Shown: positions 46,659-56,411, counted from the stretch's first letter. The stretch: DNA of 64,000 nt from Hymenobacter volaticus (GCF_022921055.1 NZ_CP095061.1:278001-342000), one strand, 5' to 3'. Numbers and translations: made by a program. The notes: a model not told the origin generated them from the letters alone.

Positions 46659-47848
46659 CTAGGGCCAGAAGCTTGGCTTTACTGACGTGCCACGAGTGCG
46701 GCAATCAATACAATCTCGGGACTTGGCAAGGTAGCCTACCACGAAGCCATTATCGTATACTGGCTCAATAGGCAAATAATTAGGTCCACCAAAATTTCCC
46801 AACAGTATTTGAGCGACAGGCGGTGGCGGGACGGGTTTGAAAAGAAAAACAGTATCTGGAGGCAAACAGCTTTCGTATCCAGTTTGAACAAACCAATTTC
46901 GAGGTAGCTCCGACCGACGGATAAAAATGCGCTTTTCTGCTACAGAATGCACTCCCACAAACCCGAGCGCCAACTCCGTCTCGTCATCGAGGCAGTGCAC
47001 ATTGCCAGTAAGTTGCGCCGGCAGTGGATCGAATAGCGTACCAATGTTTTCGGTGTTCTTTCTGAGTAGCTCCCAATACATATATTCGTCAGCAGTTTGG
47101 GCATACTGCTTCACTAGAATGCTATAGGTTGTGTTGAGTTGGGAGGCAGTAGTAGTAAGCGAGTGAATCAAGAAGTTTGAAACAATGTCCTGGCTCAAGC
47201 GAGTCGTATTGCTTATTTTGATATCTGCGGATTTCGCGCTAACCCAACAAATTCTGGAATACGGAACAGTAATATCTTGTATCCGACTGTTCTTATACTC
47301 TATGCTAGGAGTATAAGGTGGCGTTATTTCCCAAGTCTCATCGTATTCCCACCGATAATATTGAGTGGCGTTTGTGTCGTCGTGGCTGTTAACATAAATA
47401 TTTAAACCAGTATTAACTGCTTGCCAAGTAACCTTGTCAATTGGTGGAGTGGTTTTGGCCGTTGAAAAATCGGATACGTATTCTTTACCTGTTGCCGTAT
47501 TTATGTGAAGTCGATATCTTTTAGCAGGATTAAGAACTAAATTATTTGAAGTATAAGTGCCTTGACTAGTTTCTCGTAGTGCATTGCGTACCCCGTTTTC
47601 TTCTTCTATATAGAGGGTCGCCTTGATTTCTTTAGGTGGTGTTGTAGAGGCGCTGATATCATAAGTGCGCGACAAGTTTATTGTAGTTATGCCGTTGCTA
47701 TTAATAAATCCATCTACCACTAAATACTTGGCATTAGAAGTAATAGCCTCGGGTATATAACGGTCGACACAGTTAGATAACAGAAATGTTAACCCCCGGC
47801 TACTATAGTTTTAATAAAGCTAAGTAGTGTATATGTGTGAGTTTTCAA
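46659..47848 (-). CDS. DUF4249 lipoprotein A, probable 5' frameshift
   Basis: 396 residues when one base is restored. The core from VVDGFINSNGITTINLSRTYD to the end is intact. The lipoprotein signal is only seen if one base is added in the five-C run at plus-strand 47793-47797: TLLSFIKTIVAGG then LTFLLSNC, with the lipid-Cys near residue 27 and start at a TTG (47848). This restoration gives exactly the same length as the paralogue, which supports it. The C-terminus carries RDCIDCRTRGTSVKPSFWP, identical to the paralogue. DUF4249 proteins sit beside TonB receptors in Bacteroidota; function unknown. Confidence 0.72.
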
Positions 47849-48032
47849 GTTCAGTGATGCTAGTTGATGAAATTGAATGCAATAACAGTGGTAGTTTTTT
47901 TCAAAATTAGTATATGATCTAAGTTTTCGAATTGTAGCTAGTTTGAGAATTGTAATGCAATAGCCAGTTAAATCTTTTCACGTAAAAAAGTTGAATAGTT
48001 AAGAACTATGCTACTTAATTAAACCTTAAAAA

Positions 48033-49222
48033 TTAAGGCCAAAAGCTTGGCTTAACGGAAGTGCCGCGGGTGCGACAGTCTATACAGTCTCGAGATTTAG
48101 CTGTATAGCCTAACAGTTTAAGTTCTGGACTGAGATACTTATCGATGGGCAAGTAATTGGATCCGCCGAAAGCTGCTTGTAATATTTCCGCAGGGCTTGG
48201 GGGAGGAATTATACCACGAGGGTATAAGAAAACGGTGTCTACCGGTACACAACTTTCGTATCCCGTGAGCACATTTATGTTAGCAGGTAATTCTTGGCGA
48301 CTAATGAAAATTCGTTTTTGCTCAAGAGAATGTACTCCGATATAACCTAGTGCAAGCTCTTGCTCGTCGTTTAGACAACGAATGTTGCCGGTTAACTGTG
48401 CGGGAAGCGGATCAAACAGTGTCCCAATATTCTCTGTGTTCTTCCTCAACAGTTCCCAATACTGATATTCCTCTTGTGAGAGAGCGTGCTGTTGCACCAA
48501 AATGCTGTATCGGCTTCGTAAACGCTCCGAGTTGGCAGGTAAGCTTTGTATGCGAAAGTCGGCTACTACATCCCGATTTAGTGCTGTTGTCCGGCTTATT
48601 TGTACTTGAGAGGAACGTTGATTGCCCCAGCAAACAACTGGGTAAGGCACCACGATATCACGAATATTTCTGTTGACGTACTCATATACAGGCCGATAAA
48701 TAGGTAGAATCTCCCACGTCTCTTCATATTCCCACCGATAGTACTGCGTTGAGTTAGTATCGTCGTGGCTGTTGACGAAGATGTTCAGCCCGGCGTTTTG
48801 GACTCGCCAGTTTACATTATCGATAGGTGGAGTATTCTTAGCTTGGGTATAGTTGGAAGCATAGTCTTTGCCATTGCTGGTGAGAATATGCAGGCGGTAG
48901 TTCCGGGCAGTGTTGAGCGTGAGTGCGGCCGAAGTATAGGTGCCTTTAACTGTACTCTCCGATAAGGGGTAGCGTGTGCCGCCTTCTTCTTCGATGTAAA
49001 CCGTCGCCTTGGTTTCGATAGGGGCGCCGACTTTGAGCTTACATCATAGGTGCGCGAAAGATTGAGAGAGGTGATGCCCTTGCTGTTTATGAAGCCGTCA
49101 ACTACTAGAAAATTTTTGCCAGCGCTGATAACATCGGGCATATAGGGGTCGACGCAACTCGGTAGCAGGAGCACCAAGCACCACAGCAATGCCGCCCGAA
49201 TAGCAGAAGGAATTGAGCGCAT
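48033..49222 (-). CDS. DUF4249 lipoprotein B, single-base frameshift
   Basis: 396 residues when one base is restored. The N-terminal frame starts at 49222 with a lipoprotein signal (LLWCLVLLLPSC) and reads VVDGFINSKGITSLNLSRTYD. It then shifts at the three-T run at plus-strand 49032-49034; adding one base gives ...DVSSKVGAPIETKATVYIEE, and the frame stays open to the stop at 48033. Strongly similar to paralogue A, including NTENIGTLFDPLPAQLTGN and the C-terminal RDCIDCRTRGTSVKPSFWP. The start touches the receptor's stop, so translation is coupled to the TonB receptor gene. Function unknown; lipid-anchored partner of the receptor is inferred. Confidence 0.78.
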
Positions 49223-52000
49223 TTAGAATTTAAAATTGTAAGTGATGGTCGGGATAGGCTGACCGAAAATGGAAAGCTTATAGCCTTTGATCTGCCCATT
49301 TTCTGATTTGAAATACACGGAATAGGGGTTCCGGCGCCCTGTTAAGTTGTAAACACCAAGCGTCCAGGAGCTGTGAGCAAGTTTCTTCACCTTATGGCTG
49401 CCTTCAATGTTTAAGGCAAAATCGGCGCGGTAATAATCGGGCACTCGGTAGGCGTTGCGGTCCGAATAATATACCCGCAGTGAATTGGCCACGTAGTATT
49501 TTGCCAGCGGCAGCGTGATAGGTCGGCCGGTGCTGTAGGTGAAGTTCAGCGAGCTGCTGAAGCGCCGACTGAAACGGTAGTTGCCGATCATGGTGAAATC
49601 GTGCGGCTTATCGAAGTTGCTGGGGTAATAGTTGCCCCCGTTAACCATGTCGGATGTGGTGCCCGAGTTCACCCGGACCAAGGAGCGGGAATAGGTATAG
49701 CTCACCCACCCGTTTATTTTGCCAGTCAGCTTCTTCACCATCACTTCCACACCATAGGCCTTGCCTAGGGCGTTTACAATGTCCGTTTCGATGTGGTGAT
49801 TTAGGATAAGCGTAGCGCCGCTCTTATAGTCCACAAAGTCGCTCAGCCATTTGTAGTAGGTCTCCACGGATGTCTCGATGGTGTTGGACTTGAAGTTGCG
49901 GTAATAGCCCACCGATACTTGGTCGCCGACTTGCGGGCGGATGTTCGCGTCGCTGAGTTTCCAGATATCAGCCGGCGATACCGAAGCCGTATTGGAAAGC
50001 TGGTGGATGTACTGGCGCGTGCGGTTGTAGCTCAGCTTCACCGACGAGTTGTCGGATAATGAGTACCGCGCCGACAACCGATACTCGGGGCCGTGGTAAG
50101 TGGCGAGTACTTTGCCAGAGCTATAGTTGACGGTATCGACAATGGAACTCTCCGTGCGGGACTGCCCCGGCGCATATTGATACACATCGCGCGGGCCTAG
50201 CGCATTGAAGAGCGAGTAGCGTAGACCGATGGAAATAGAAAGCCGTTGGGTAAGATCAATTCGGTCGGAGGCGTAAAAGGCGCTTTCCAGCGCCCGTTCT
50301 CGCGCCAACACATCGGTTGCAATCAGAGAACTGTCGCCGTTGGGAGTCAAGCTGCCGGGAGAGATGTTGTAGAGCAACGAACTGACGCCGAAGTCTATGG
50401 TGTGTTTAGAATTCGGGAAATAGCTGAAATCAACTTGGGCGTTGGTTTGGTTGATGCCATACTTGAGGCTGGAGGCATTAACCGCGTTTTCCACGCTAGT
50501 GATGTCGTAGCCGTAGTGGCTATAGGCCCCCGTCACTACACTGTAGAGCTTGTTGTTGAAGTTGTGCTGCCACTTTACGCTGGCATTTTGGTTAATGTAC
50601 TGGTACGACGTATCGCTGGCCAGTCGAAACTTGTCAGCACTGAGGTAGCCAGTAGCATACACCGAATTTTTTTCATTTAGCTGATAGTTGACGTGGGCGC
50701 TGATATCGTAGAAAGAAGCAGAACTCTGCCGGAATGAGCTATTTGATAGTCGGCGCAGAATCCAGTCGGAGTAGCTGGTGCGGCCACTGATAATGAACGC
50801 GCTTTTATCCTTCACGATGGGCCCTTCCAGCGTGAGACGACTGGTAAGCGGGCCAATTCCACCCGAGCCCGAGAACTTCTTTTTGTTGCCCTCCCGGGTT
50901 TTAATTTCCAGCACTGAAGACAAACGCCCGCCGTACTTCGCCGGAATAGCGCTTTTGTACAGCTCCACTGTTTGCAGAATGTCGGGGTTGAAGGCCGAGA
51001 AAAAGCCGAACAAGTGCGAAGGGTTGTAGATGGTGGTGCCGTTGAACAAAATCAGGTTTTGGTCGGTGGCGCCGCCGCGCACGTTCAGGCCCGTGTTGCC
51101 TTCGCCCACCGATTTCACACCCGGCAACGTGAGCACCACCCGCAGAATGTCGGTTTCGCCGAAGGCGGTGGGCACTTGGCGCATGGTCTTGATGTCGAGC
51201 TTTTCGAGGCCCATTTGCATGCCCGAAACGTTCTTATCCTTCTCGGCTTCAATCACCACCTCTTTCAGCGGGGTGATGTCTTCTTCCACTTCTATTTCCA
51301 GCTTGGCATTCCCGCGCAGAATCACTTGGCGCTTGGTGTTCTTGATGCCAATGCCTCTGATTTTCACGTCATAGCGCCCTACGGGAAGGGTGAGGGAGTA
51401 GTACCCAAATTGGTCGGTGCTGGTGCCAACGGCCGGGTTGTCGGTGTAGATAGTGGCCCCGATAGTAGGCTCCCCCGATTTTAAATCCCGGATATGCCCG
51501 GCCAGGGTGGCTTTGCTGCCCGCCGCGCCACCCGAGCCTAGCTCATATACCTTGAACTCCGCCTCCCGCACATAGCGTGACCGAACCGCAGCGCTCGGAC
51601 GAGCATCGTTCTGGCTGGTCCGCGCCGAAGCCGCCACTGTTTCCGTGGCTTCTGGCCGAAAGAAATCTTCCGATAAATTAGATTCGATAGTAGCGCCCGA
51701 GGTAATGAAAACACGATTTTCATCGTCGATGGCGAAACGAAAAGGCGTGTTCTGAAGAGCCTGCTCTAGTACAGTGCGTATAGGTTGCTCTTGTACCTGT
51801 AGCGTAACATAAAGGCTATCGACAGCCGCGGGATCGAAGTAGAAACGAAAAGCAGTTTGCTGCTCTAGTTGTGTTGCAAATTGCTCGAACAACAGATGAT
51901 TGAAATTACCGCTGACCTTTTTTTCGGTTGGCTGTTGGCCGTAGGCTGTGAGACTTGTTAGGGTAAGTAGAAAAAAGAATAGGCCGTAAAGGTGTCTCAT
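49223..52000 (-). CDS. TonB-dependent receptor with STN domain
   Basis: A 925-residue outer-membrane receptor. Signal about 1-22 (TAYGQ). Next comes an STN (secretin/TonB short N-terminal) domain (about 28-110), as in FecA-type transducers. A carboxypeptidase-like regulatory domain follows (about 160-245), then the plug (about 265-385; IKTMRQVPTAFGETDILRVV) and a 22-strand barrel ending YNFKF. The STN domain usually signals to an anti-sigma factor, although no sigma/anti-sigma pair is adjacent. It heads the operon with two DUF4249 lipoproteins and the MG2/plug protein. Confidence 0.93.
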   Translation of the reverse strand: MRHLYGLFFFLLTLTSLTAYGQQPTEKKVSGNFNHLLFEQFATQLEQQTAFRFYFDPAAVDSLYVTLQVQEQPIRTVLEQALQNTPFRFAIDDENRVFITSGATIESNLSEDFFRPEATETVAASARTSQNDARPSAAVRSRYVREAEFKVYELGSGGAAGSKATLAGHIRDLKSGEPTIGATIYTDNPAVGTSTDQFGYYSLTLPVGRYDVKIRGIGIKNTKRQVILRGNAKLEIEVEEDITPLKEVVIEAEKDKNVSGMQMGLEKLDIKTMRQVPTAFGETDILRVVLTLPGVKSVGEGNTGLNVRGGATDQNLILFNGTTIYNPSHLFGFFSAFNPDILQTVELYKSAIPAKYGGRLSSVLEIKTREGNKKKFSGSGGIGPLTSRLTLEGPIVKDKSAFIISGRTSYSDWILRRLSNSSFRQSSASFYDISAHVNYQLNEKNSVYATGYLSADKFRLASDTSYQYINQNASVKWQHNFNNKLYSVVTGAYSHYGYDITSVENAVNASSLKYGINQTNAQVDFSYFPNSKHTIDFGVSSLLYNISPGSLTPNGDSSLIATDVLARERALESAFYASDRIDLTQRLSISIGLRYSLFNALGPRDVYQYAPGQSRTESSIVDTVNYSSGKVLATYHGPEYRLSARYSLSDNSSVKLSYNRTRQYIHQLSNTASVSPADIWKLSDANIRPQVGDQVSVGYYRNFKSNTIETSVETYYKWLSDFVDYKSGATLILNHHIETDIVNALGKAYGVEVMVKKLTGKINGWVSYTYSRSLVRVNSGTTSDMVNGGNYYPSNFDKPHDFTMIGNYRFSRRFSSSLNFTYSTGRPITLPLAKYYVANSLRVYYSDRNAYRVPDYYRADFALNIEGSHKVKKLAHSSWTLGVYNLTGRRNPYSVYFKSENGQIKGYKLSIFGQPIPTITYNFKF

Positions 52001-52052
52001 GTAAAGCTTTAACTAATTCGAAAGAGAATAACCCGGTACACTAGTAAGAAAA

Positions 52053-52802
52053 TTATTTCGCTGCCAAACTCCTGTAGTATTCTACCAACTGAATTATAGA
52101 AGATTCGCGGCTAGCTTTCTTGAATTTTAATTTTTTGGAGCTGCTGAATTTTTTCAATTCCTCATTCCGGTCATACAGTATCTTCAGCACCGAATTCTTT
52201 TTGTTGACGGTGTGATAAACGTTATCTTTTTTGAGAAATAATTTATCGGTTACTACAAATTCCGCGTTTATATTACGGTTTTCTATTTTCTCTAGCATTT
52301 GTTTGGAGCGATTTGCCAGTAGCTCTACTTTGCCATCAACTAACACTTCGTAAAATCCAGTATTGAAAACTTTGCTCGACAAACTATCGACCACTATGCG
52401 TTTAAAGTGGTGTCCGGCAAGCGTAAAATAATTGACTCGTTCGTTGATGAGCCGTAAATAAAGCGGAGTAGTAGGATGCAGCAACACAATCTGCTGAAGC
52501 ACTACATCATAAGTGAATTGCAAACCAGTAAAATACTGATTGTTGTAATAGATGCTTCCGTCTTGCTTTTCGGGGACTCCAAAAAACTGGTGCCCGGTAT
52601 TTTTGAAATAGCGTTTGGAATAGTCTACGTACTCTGGGCCATTGAATAGATGCGCATGAACAGGATAGATGGCGCTGTATTGCTTTTCAAACTGAGCTGC
52701 TGCAACCGTTACGAGCGTTGTGTCTTCAGGAGAGGATTGCGCAACGGTGTATCGGCCAAACAGCAGTAGAAATAGAAAAAAGAAAGTAACGGTTGCTTTC
52801 AT
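52053..52802 (-). CDS. Exported protein of unknown function
   Basis: A 249-residue protein with a Sec signal (hydrophobic about 3-16, ending YTVAQ). The mature part is Lys- and Tyr-rich with a charged tail (about 215-232). Strand-like elements (FTYDVVLQQIVLL, FYEVLVDGKVELL) suggest a beta-rich fold. No named family recognised. It lies just upstream of the TonB receptor gene (52 bases), same strand, and so may belong to the same transcript as an accessory protein. The ATG at 52802 opens the signal better than 52811. Confidence 0.6.
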   Translation of the reverse strand: MKATVTFFFLFLLLFGRYTVAQSSPEDTTLVTVAAAQFEKQYSAIYPVHAHLFNGPEYVDYSKRYFKNTGHQFFGVPEKQDGSIYYNNQYFTGLQFTYDVVLQQIVLLHPTTPLYLRLINERVNYFTLAGHHFKRIVVDSLSSKVFNTGFYEVLVDGKVELLANRSKQMLEKIENRNINAEFVVTDKLFLKKDNVYHTVNKKNSVLKILYDRNEELKKFSSSKKLKFKKASRESSIIQLVEYYRSLAAK

Positions 52803-53009
52803 TGAGAGCAATAAAGGAGTGCTAAGACCGCAGAGGCAGACAACTGCGAGTAAAAGGATAAGTGAGGAAGCTTAAATCACTAGCCTCAACCAGCAGTGCT
52901 TGTTGAGGTGCCTGCTAAATATAAGCATAGCTATCAGTAATATGACTGATCAGAGAAATTAGTGGTAGAAATACCGATAAAAGCATGCATGCTACTATTC
53001 CACGGATAA

Positions 53010-53041
53010 TTGCCTGGTATCATAGTAGGGCAGTAGCTTTG
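53010..53041 (+). promoter_or_regulatory. Bacteroidota-type promoter (TTG-N21-TAGCTTTG) for the DUF1684 gene
   Basis: TTG at 53010-53012, a 21-base spacer, then TAGCTTTG at 53034-53041. Both elements and the spacing fit the sigma-ABfr consensus (TTTG-19 to 21-TAnnTTTG). It would place the transcript start near 53049, about 30 bases before the ATG. Confidence 0.6.
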
Positions 53042-53078
53042 CTGAACTATTGCCAAACGGCAACATGAATTCTTTCCT

Positions 53079-53720
53079 ATGCAGCGCTTTATCTATCTGT
53101 TTCTAGTATGCATCACGGCACTCTCTACTACGGGGCGGGCCCAGACTGTAGCATCGGTAGTTTTGCCTTCAAAAGAAGAGCATACCAAACAGGTGGCAAC
53201 GTTTCAAGCGGAGCTGAACGCCGAATATAAAGACCCTGCCCGCTCACCGCTGCCGGCACCGACGCGGAGCAGTTTCGCTGGCTTACCTTTCTTTCCTGTC
53301 AATTACGCAGCTTGCGTGGTCACCCAATTTGTGCGCGATTCTTCGCAGGCTCCGTTTGAAATGCAGACGAGCAATGGCCGCAAGCCGCTATACCGCAAGT
53401 ACGGCGAAGTGCATTTCCGCTACAACGGCCGGCCGCAGCACCTAACGGTTTACCAAAGCCTGGACTTGCTACGCACCAAGGACTACCAAGACTACCTCAT
53501 GGTGCCCTTCACCGACCAAACCAACGGACACACCAGCTACGGGGGTGGCCGCTACATCGACCTGCGCATGGGGCAAATCAAAAACGACCAACTGGTGCTT
53601 GATTTCAATTGCGCCTACAATCCGTTTTGCGCCTACAGTTCGGCTTATTCTTGCCCCATACCGCCCGCCGAAAATCGCCTGCAAGTAGCTATTGAGGCAG
53701 GCGTAAAGAGTGACCATTAA
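53079..53720 (+). CDS. DUF1684 exported protein
   Basis: A 213-residue protein. A signal peptide (about 1-20, GRAQ) precedes a DUF1684 domain with its typical C-terminal signature CAYNPFCAYSSAYSCPIPP followed by ENRLQVAIEAG. The function of DUF1684 is not established; the conserved cysteines and prolines look structural. It has its own promoter-like element and ends in a long hairpin shared with the convergent GDPD gene. Confidence 0.85.
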   Translation: MQRFIYLFLVCITALSTTGRAQTVASVVLPSKEEHTKQVATFQAELNAEYKDPARSPLPAPTRSSFAGLPFFPVNYAACVVTQFVRDSSQAPFEMQTSNGRKPLYRKYGEVHFRYNGRPQHLTVYQSLDLLRTKDYQDYLMVPFTDQTNGHTSYGGGRYIDLRMGQIKNDQLVLDFNCAYNPFCAYSSAYSCPIPPAENRLQVAIEAGVKSDH

Positions 53721-53735
53721 CAAACAGCAGATTAG

Positions 53736-53811
53736 TAAGCACGAAGGGCGTCGTGCGTAGTAACGGAGGGTATATTCTCCATCTAACTACGTACGACGCC
53801 CAGCGTGCTTA
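53736..53811. terminator. Convergent-gene hairpin
   Basis: Outer arms TAAGCACG (53736-53743) and CGTGCTTA (53804-53811) and an inner GGGCGTCGT/ACGACGCCC pair; between the DUF1684 gene and the GDPD gene. Confidence 0.75.
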
Positions 53812-53824
53812 TTGACTGTTTACT

Positions 53825-54712
53825 CTAAGGTTTCGGCAGCGTAGCGAATAGGTCGGGATAATCGGTGATGATGCCGTCTACTTGTAACTGCGTGAGGCGC
53901 TGTATGCCATCGGCGTCGTTTACCGTCCAAGGGATAATCTGGAGGCCTTCTTTATGGCAAGCTTGTACCAGGTCGGCATTTACGAGTTGAAAATGGGGGC
54001 TGTAGATGGTAGGCCGGAAGCTAAGGCGCTTCAGGTTAGCAGCCAGCCCTTGCGTGTTCATGACCAACAAAGCGGTGTGCAGCGTCGGGTCGGCTTGGTG
54101 CACCAACTCTAGCGTGCGCGGGTCGAACGATTGGATGGTGACGCGGCTGGCTATACCCTTGGCTTTAATTACGGCTAGCAGCAATTTCACAAACTCGGCG
54201 GGTGCTGGATGCAGCTTGTTGTCGCCTTCCGGGGTGGTTTTGGTCTCGATATTGTAGCGCGGGGCAGGTAGCTTTTTCAAGCGGGCATATGCCTCTGCCG
54301 AGTCGATGACTTCGGCTAGCAGCGGCTTGTAGGTGCGTAGCTTTTGCTGCCTTGGAAACTTGGAGTTGCCTTGACTACCTACGTCGTAGCGGCGGATTTC
54401 GGCATAGGGGAGGGCGTAGAGGCGGTGTTTCTGCTCGTCGGCTTTCTTGATCGGTTGCCCGTCGGGGGCTAGCACAAAGTCGGCGTTCATGTAAGGGTCA
54501 TGCGAGAGAAGCAGTTGCTTGTCTTGGCTCACTAGCACGTCCATCTCCAGGGTAGTCATGCCGAGGTCTTGCGCTTTGCGCATGGCCGGGATGGTGTTTT
54601 CGGGCATAAGGCCGCGGCCGCCGCGGTGGCCCTGCCGGTCGAACGTGGTGGTTTGGGCGGTGGCGAAGTAGGAAGTGAGCAGCGCCAATAGGGGAAGCAG
54701 AGGCTTTATCAT
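53825..54712 (-). CDS. Glycerophosphodiester phosphodiesterase (GDPD)
   Basis: A 295-residue exported TIM-barrel enzyme (signal about 1-18, ending TAQ). The catalytic motif HRGGRGLMPENT (about 24-35), the metal-ligand pair in LEMDVLVSQD and the LLLSHDP motif are present. It hydrolyses glycerophosphodiesters to glycerol-3-phosphate and an alcohol. It is the last gene of a run SusC, SusD, calcineurin-like phosphoesterase, GDPD, so it probably works on phosphodiester substrates brought in by the SusCD pair. A 16-base hairpin (54756-54837) separates it from the phosphoesterase, so it may have its own transcript. Confidence 0.93.
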   Translation of the reverse strand: MIKPLLPLLALLTSYFATAQTTTFDRQGHRGGRGLMPENTIPAMRKAQDLGMTTLEMDVLVSQDKQLLLSHDPYMNADFVLAPDGQPIKKADEQKHRLYALPYAEIRRYDVGSQGNSKFPRQQKLRTYKPLLAEVIDSAEAYARLKKLPAPRYNIETKTTPEGDNKLHPAPAEFVKLLLAVIKAKGIASRVTIQSFDPRTLELVHQADPTLHTALLVMNTQGLAANLKRLSFRPTIYSPHFQLVNADLVQACHKEGLQIIPWTVNDADGIQRLTQLQVDGIITDYPDLFATLPKP

Positions 54713-54755
54713 AGCAAAAGAAAGGTAGCAGATAGGAACCGGAGTACTATTAAGA

Positions 54756-54837
54756 ACGCGCCGCTTTGCGTCGCGCCGTGCACGAGTCTGAACCAGGCGG
54801 CCCAACACCAGCAACAGCGTCACGCAAAGCGGCGCGT
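54756..54837. terminator. Inverted repeat between the phosphoesterase and GDPD genes
   Basis: Perfect 16-base arms (54756-54771 with 54822-54837) with a 50-base loop; could end the SusCD-phosphoesterase transcript or be processed. Confidence 0.6.
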
Positions 54838-54858
54838 CTTTACTCCCACACGCAGTCG

Positions 54859-56361
54859 TTACGCCGACAGCGTATCGGTGTAGACTTGCCCGAACCGGTC
54901 GGTGACTTCGACGCGGATTTCTTTGGCCTGCGCCGATACGTTGGCCACGAATAGGTGGTCGGTTAGCGTGGGATCCACAAATTTGTGCTTGGCGGGTAGA
55001 TTTGGCCCCCCGTGCAGCCGCACCGACAGCGGGTCGAAGCCGGTGTGTTGTTGCATCTCGCCCCGGCGGGTTCCGTCTTCAAACCAAGCTACTTTCCAGC
55101 TTGGGTCCCAGTTCCAAACGTTCACCACCAAGTCGTCGGGGCGGTCGGGCAGGCTGCCTTTGGGATAGATGCGGAATTGGTGGTTGCGCTCCTGCCCAAT
55201 GGCTTTGTAGTACCACTTCACCTCGCCGCCGCGCACCTCGTACACACCGTAGCCGCCGGGCGTACCGTCGGTGCAGATGGGGCCGGTCCACCACGCGCCG
55301 CACACGGTGCCGTGCACGTGCTCCACCACGTTTTCTTCGGTCAATAGCACTTCGTTGAAGTGCGTGTGACCTGACATGATGTGCGCTTTGTAGGGCTTCA
55401 GTAACCTGTACAGCTCTTTGCGGTTAGACACCACGCCGCCCATCGGCTCTTCTTTGTCTTTGTTGCGCACATGCTGCTTGGTGTACGGCGGAATATGCAA
55501 GCTCACCACCACAGTGGTGCCCGGTTTTACGTGCGCCAAGTCTTGCTCCAACCACGCTAGTTGCCGCTCGGTCAGGTAGCCGATGTATTTCTTAGCTGAC
55601 CCGATGAAGAACACATCATCGAGTACCACATAGTGAATCTCGCCCCGGTTGAAGGAATAGTAGGTGGGACCGAACAGCTTCTTGAAGGTGTCGGAAGAGT
55701 GGTCGTCGGTGCGGGCCGTAATATCCATGTCGTGGTTGCCGATAACTTGGAAGAACGGAATACCGGTGCTGGCCACGCCCTGCTGGTAATCGTCGAACAG
55801 CTCGAAATGGTCCCACACCAAGTCGCCGCAGCCGATGCCGTGAAATAGCGTGCCCGCGCTGTAGCTGGCTAGCAGCTTTTGGGTATCGGGCACGGCAGTG
55901 GCTTTAAACTCGGCGGCATCGGCCTTGGATATCATCTGCGGGTCGGCCCACACTATGAAGTTGTGCTGCGTATCATCTTGGGCGAGTTTGCGCAACTCGA
56001 AGTCGGCTTTGAAACGGCCCTTCACTGGCTCCTTCTGGCGGTAAAAGCGAGCTATGCTCTTCTCCTGCGGAAACTCGTAGCCGCGCGGCACCGATATGTA
56101 CACGAAGTCGGTGGCGCCGCTGCTTTCCAACGTGTACTGGCCTTTGGCATCTGTGAGCGTGACGTTGATACCGTCCGTAACGGCTACGCCGGCTATACCT
56201 TGGCCTTGAGCGTGGACTTTACCGCTGAGGGTAGCTACTGCTACCTCTTTGTTGGTGGTAGCTGCTTCCTTGGGTCGCGCCAAGCCTAGGTTTGCGTCTA
56301 AGGTCACGCCTAAGCCCGCCAAACCGATTGATTTCAAGAAAGTTCTGCGTTGTTGCGACAT
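54859..56361 (-). CDS. Calcineurin-like metallophosphoesterase with TAT-like signal
   Basis: A 500-residue exported phosphoesterase. N-terminal QQRRTFLKSIGLAGLG is a twin-arginine-like signal. An N-terminal beta-sandwich (about 45-140) precedes the metallophosphoesterase core with WADPQM, GCGDLVWD, GNHDMD, SLHIPPY and GHTHFNE, so all metal-ligand blocks are present. A C-terminal beta domain (about 390-500) follows. By family it cleaves phosphomono- or diesters. It lies 50 bases downstream of the SusD gene on the same strand, so it belongs to the SusCD locus. Confidence 0.92.
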   Translation of the reverse strand: MSQQRRTFLKSIGLAGLGVTLDANLGLARPKEAATTNKEVAVATLSGKVHAQGQGIAGVAVTDGINVTLTDAKGQYTLESSGATDFVYISVPRGYEFPQEKSIARFYRQKEPVKGRFKADFELRKLAQDDTQHNFIVWADPQMISKADAAEFKATAVPDTQKLLASYSAGTLFHGIGCGDLVWDHFELFDDYQQGVASTGIPFFQVIGNHDMDITARTDDHSSDTFKKLFGPTYYSFNRGEIHYVVLDDVFFIGSAKKYIGYLTERQLAWLEQDLAHVKPGTTVVVSLHIPPYTKQHVRNKDKEEPMGGVVSNRKELYRLLKPYKAHIMSGHTHFNEVLLTEENVVEHVHGTVCGAWWTGPICTDGTPGGYGVYEVRGGEVKWYYKAIGQERNHQFRIYPKGSLPDRPDDLVVNVWNWDPSWKVAWFEDGTRRGEMQQHTGFDPLSVRLHGGPNLPAKHKFVDPTLTDHLFVANVSAQAKEIRVEVTDRFGQVYTDTLSA

Positions 56362-56411
56362 CGTATGCGGGTTAAATCAACAGGAAGTATGACGGCTCTT
56401 GGTGGGGCGGG

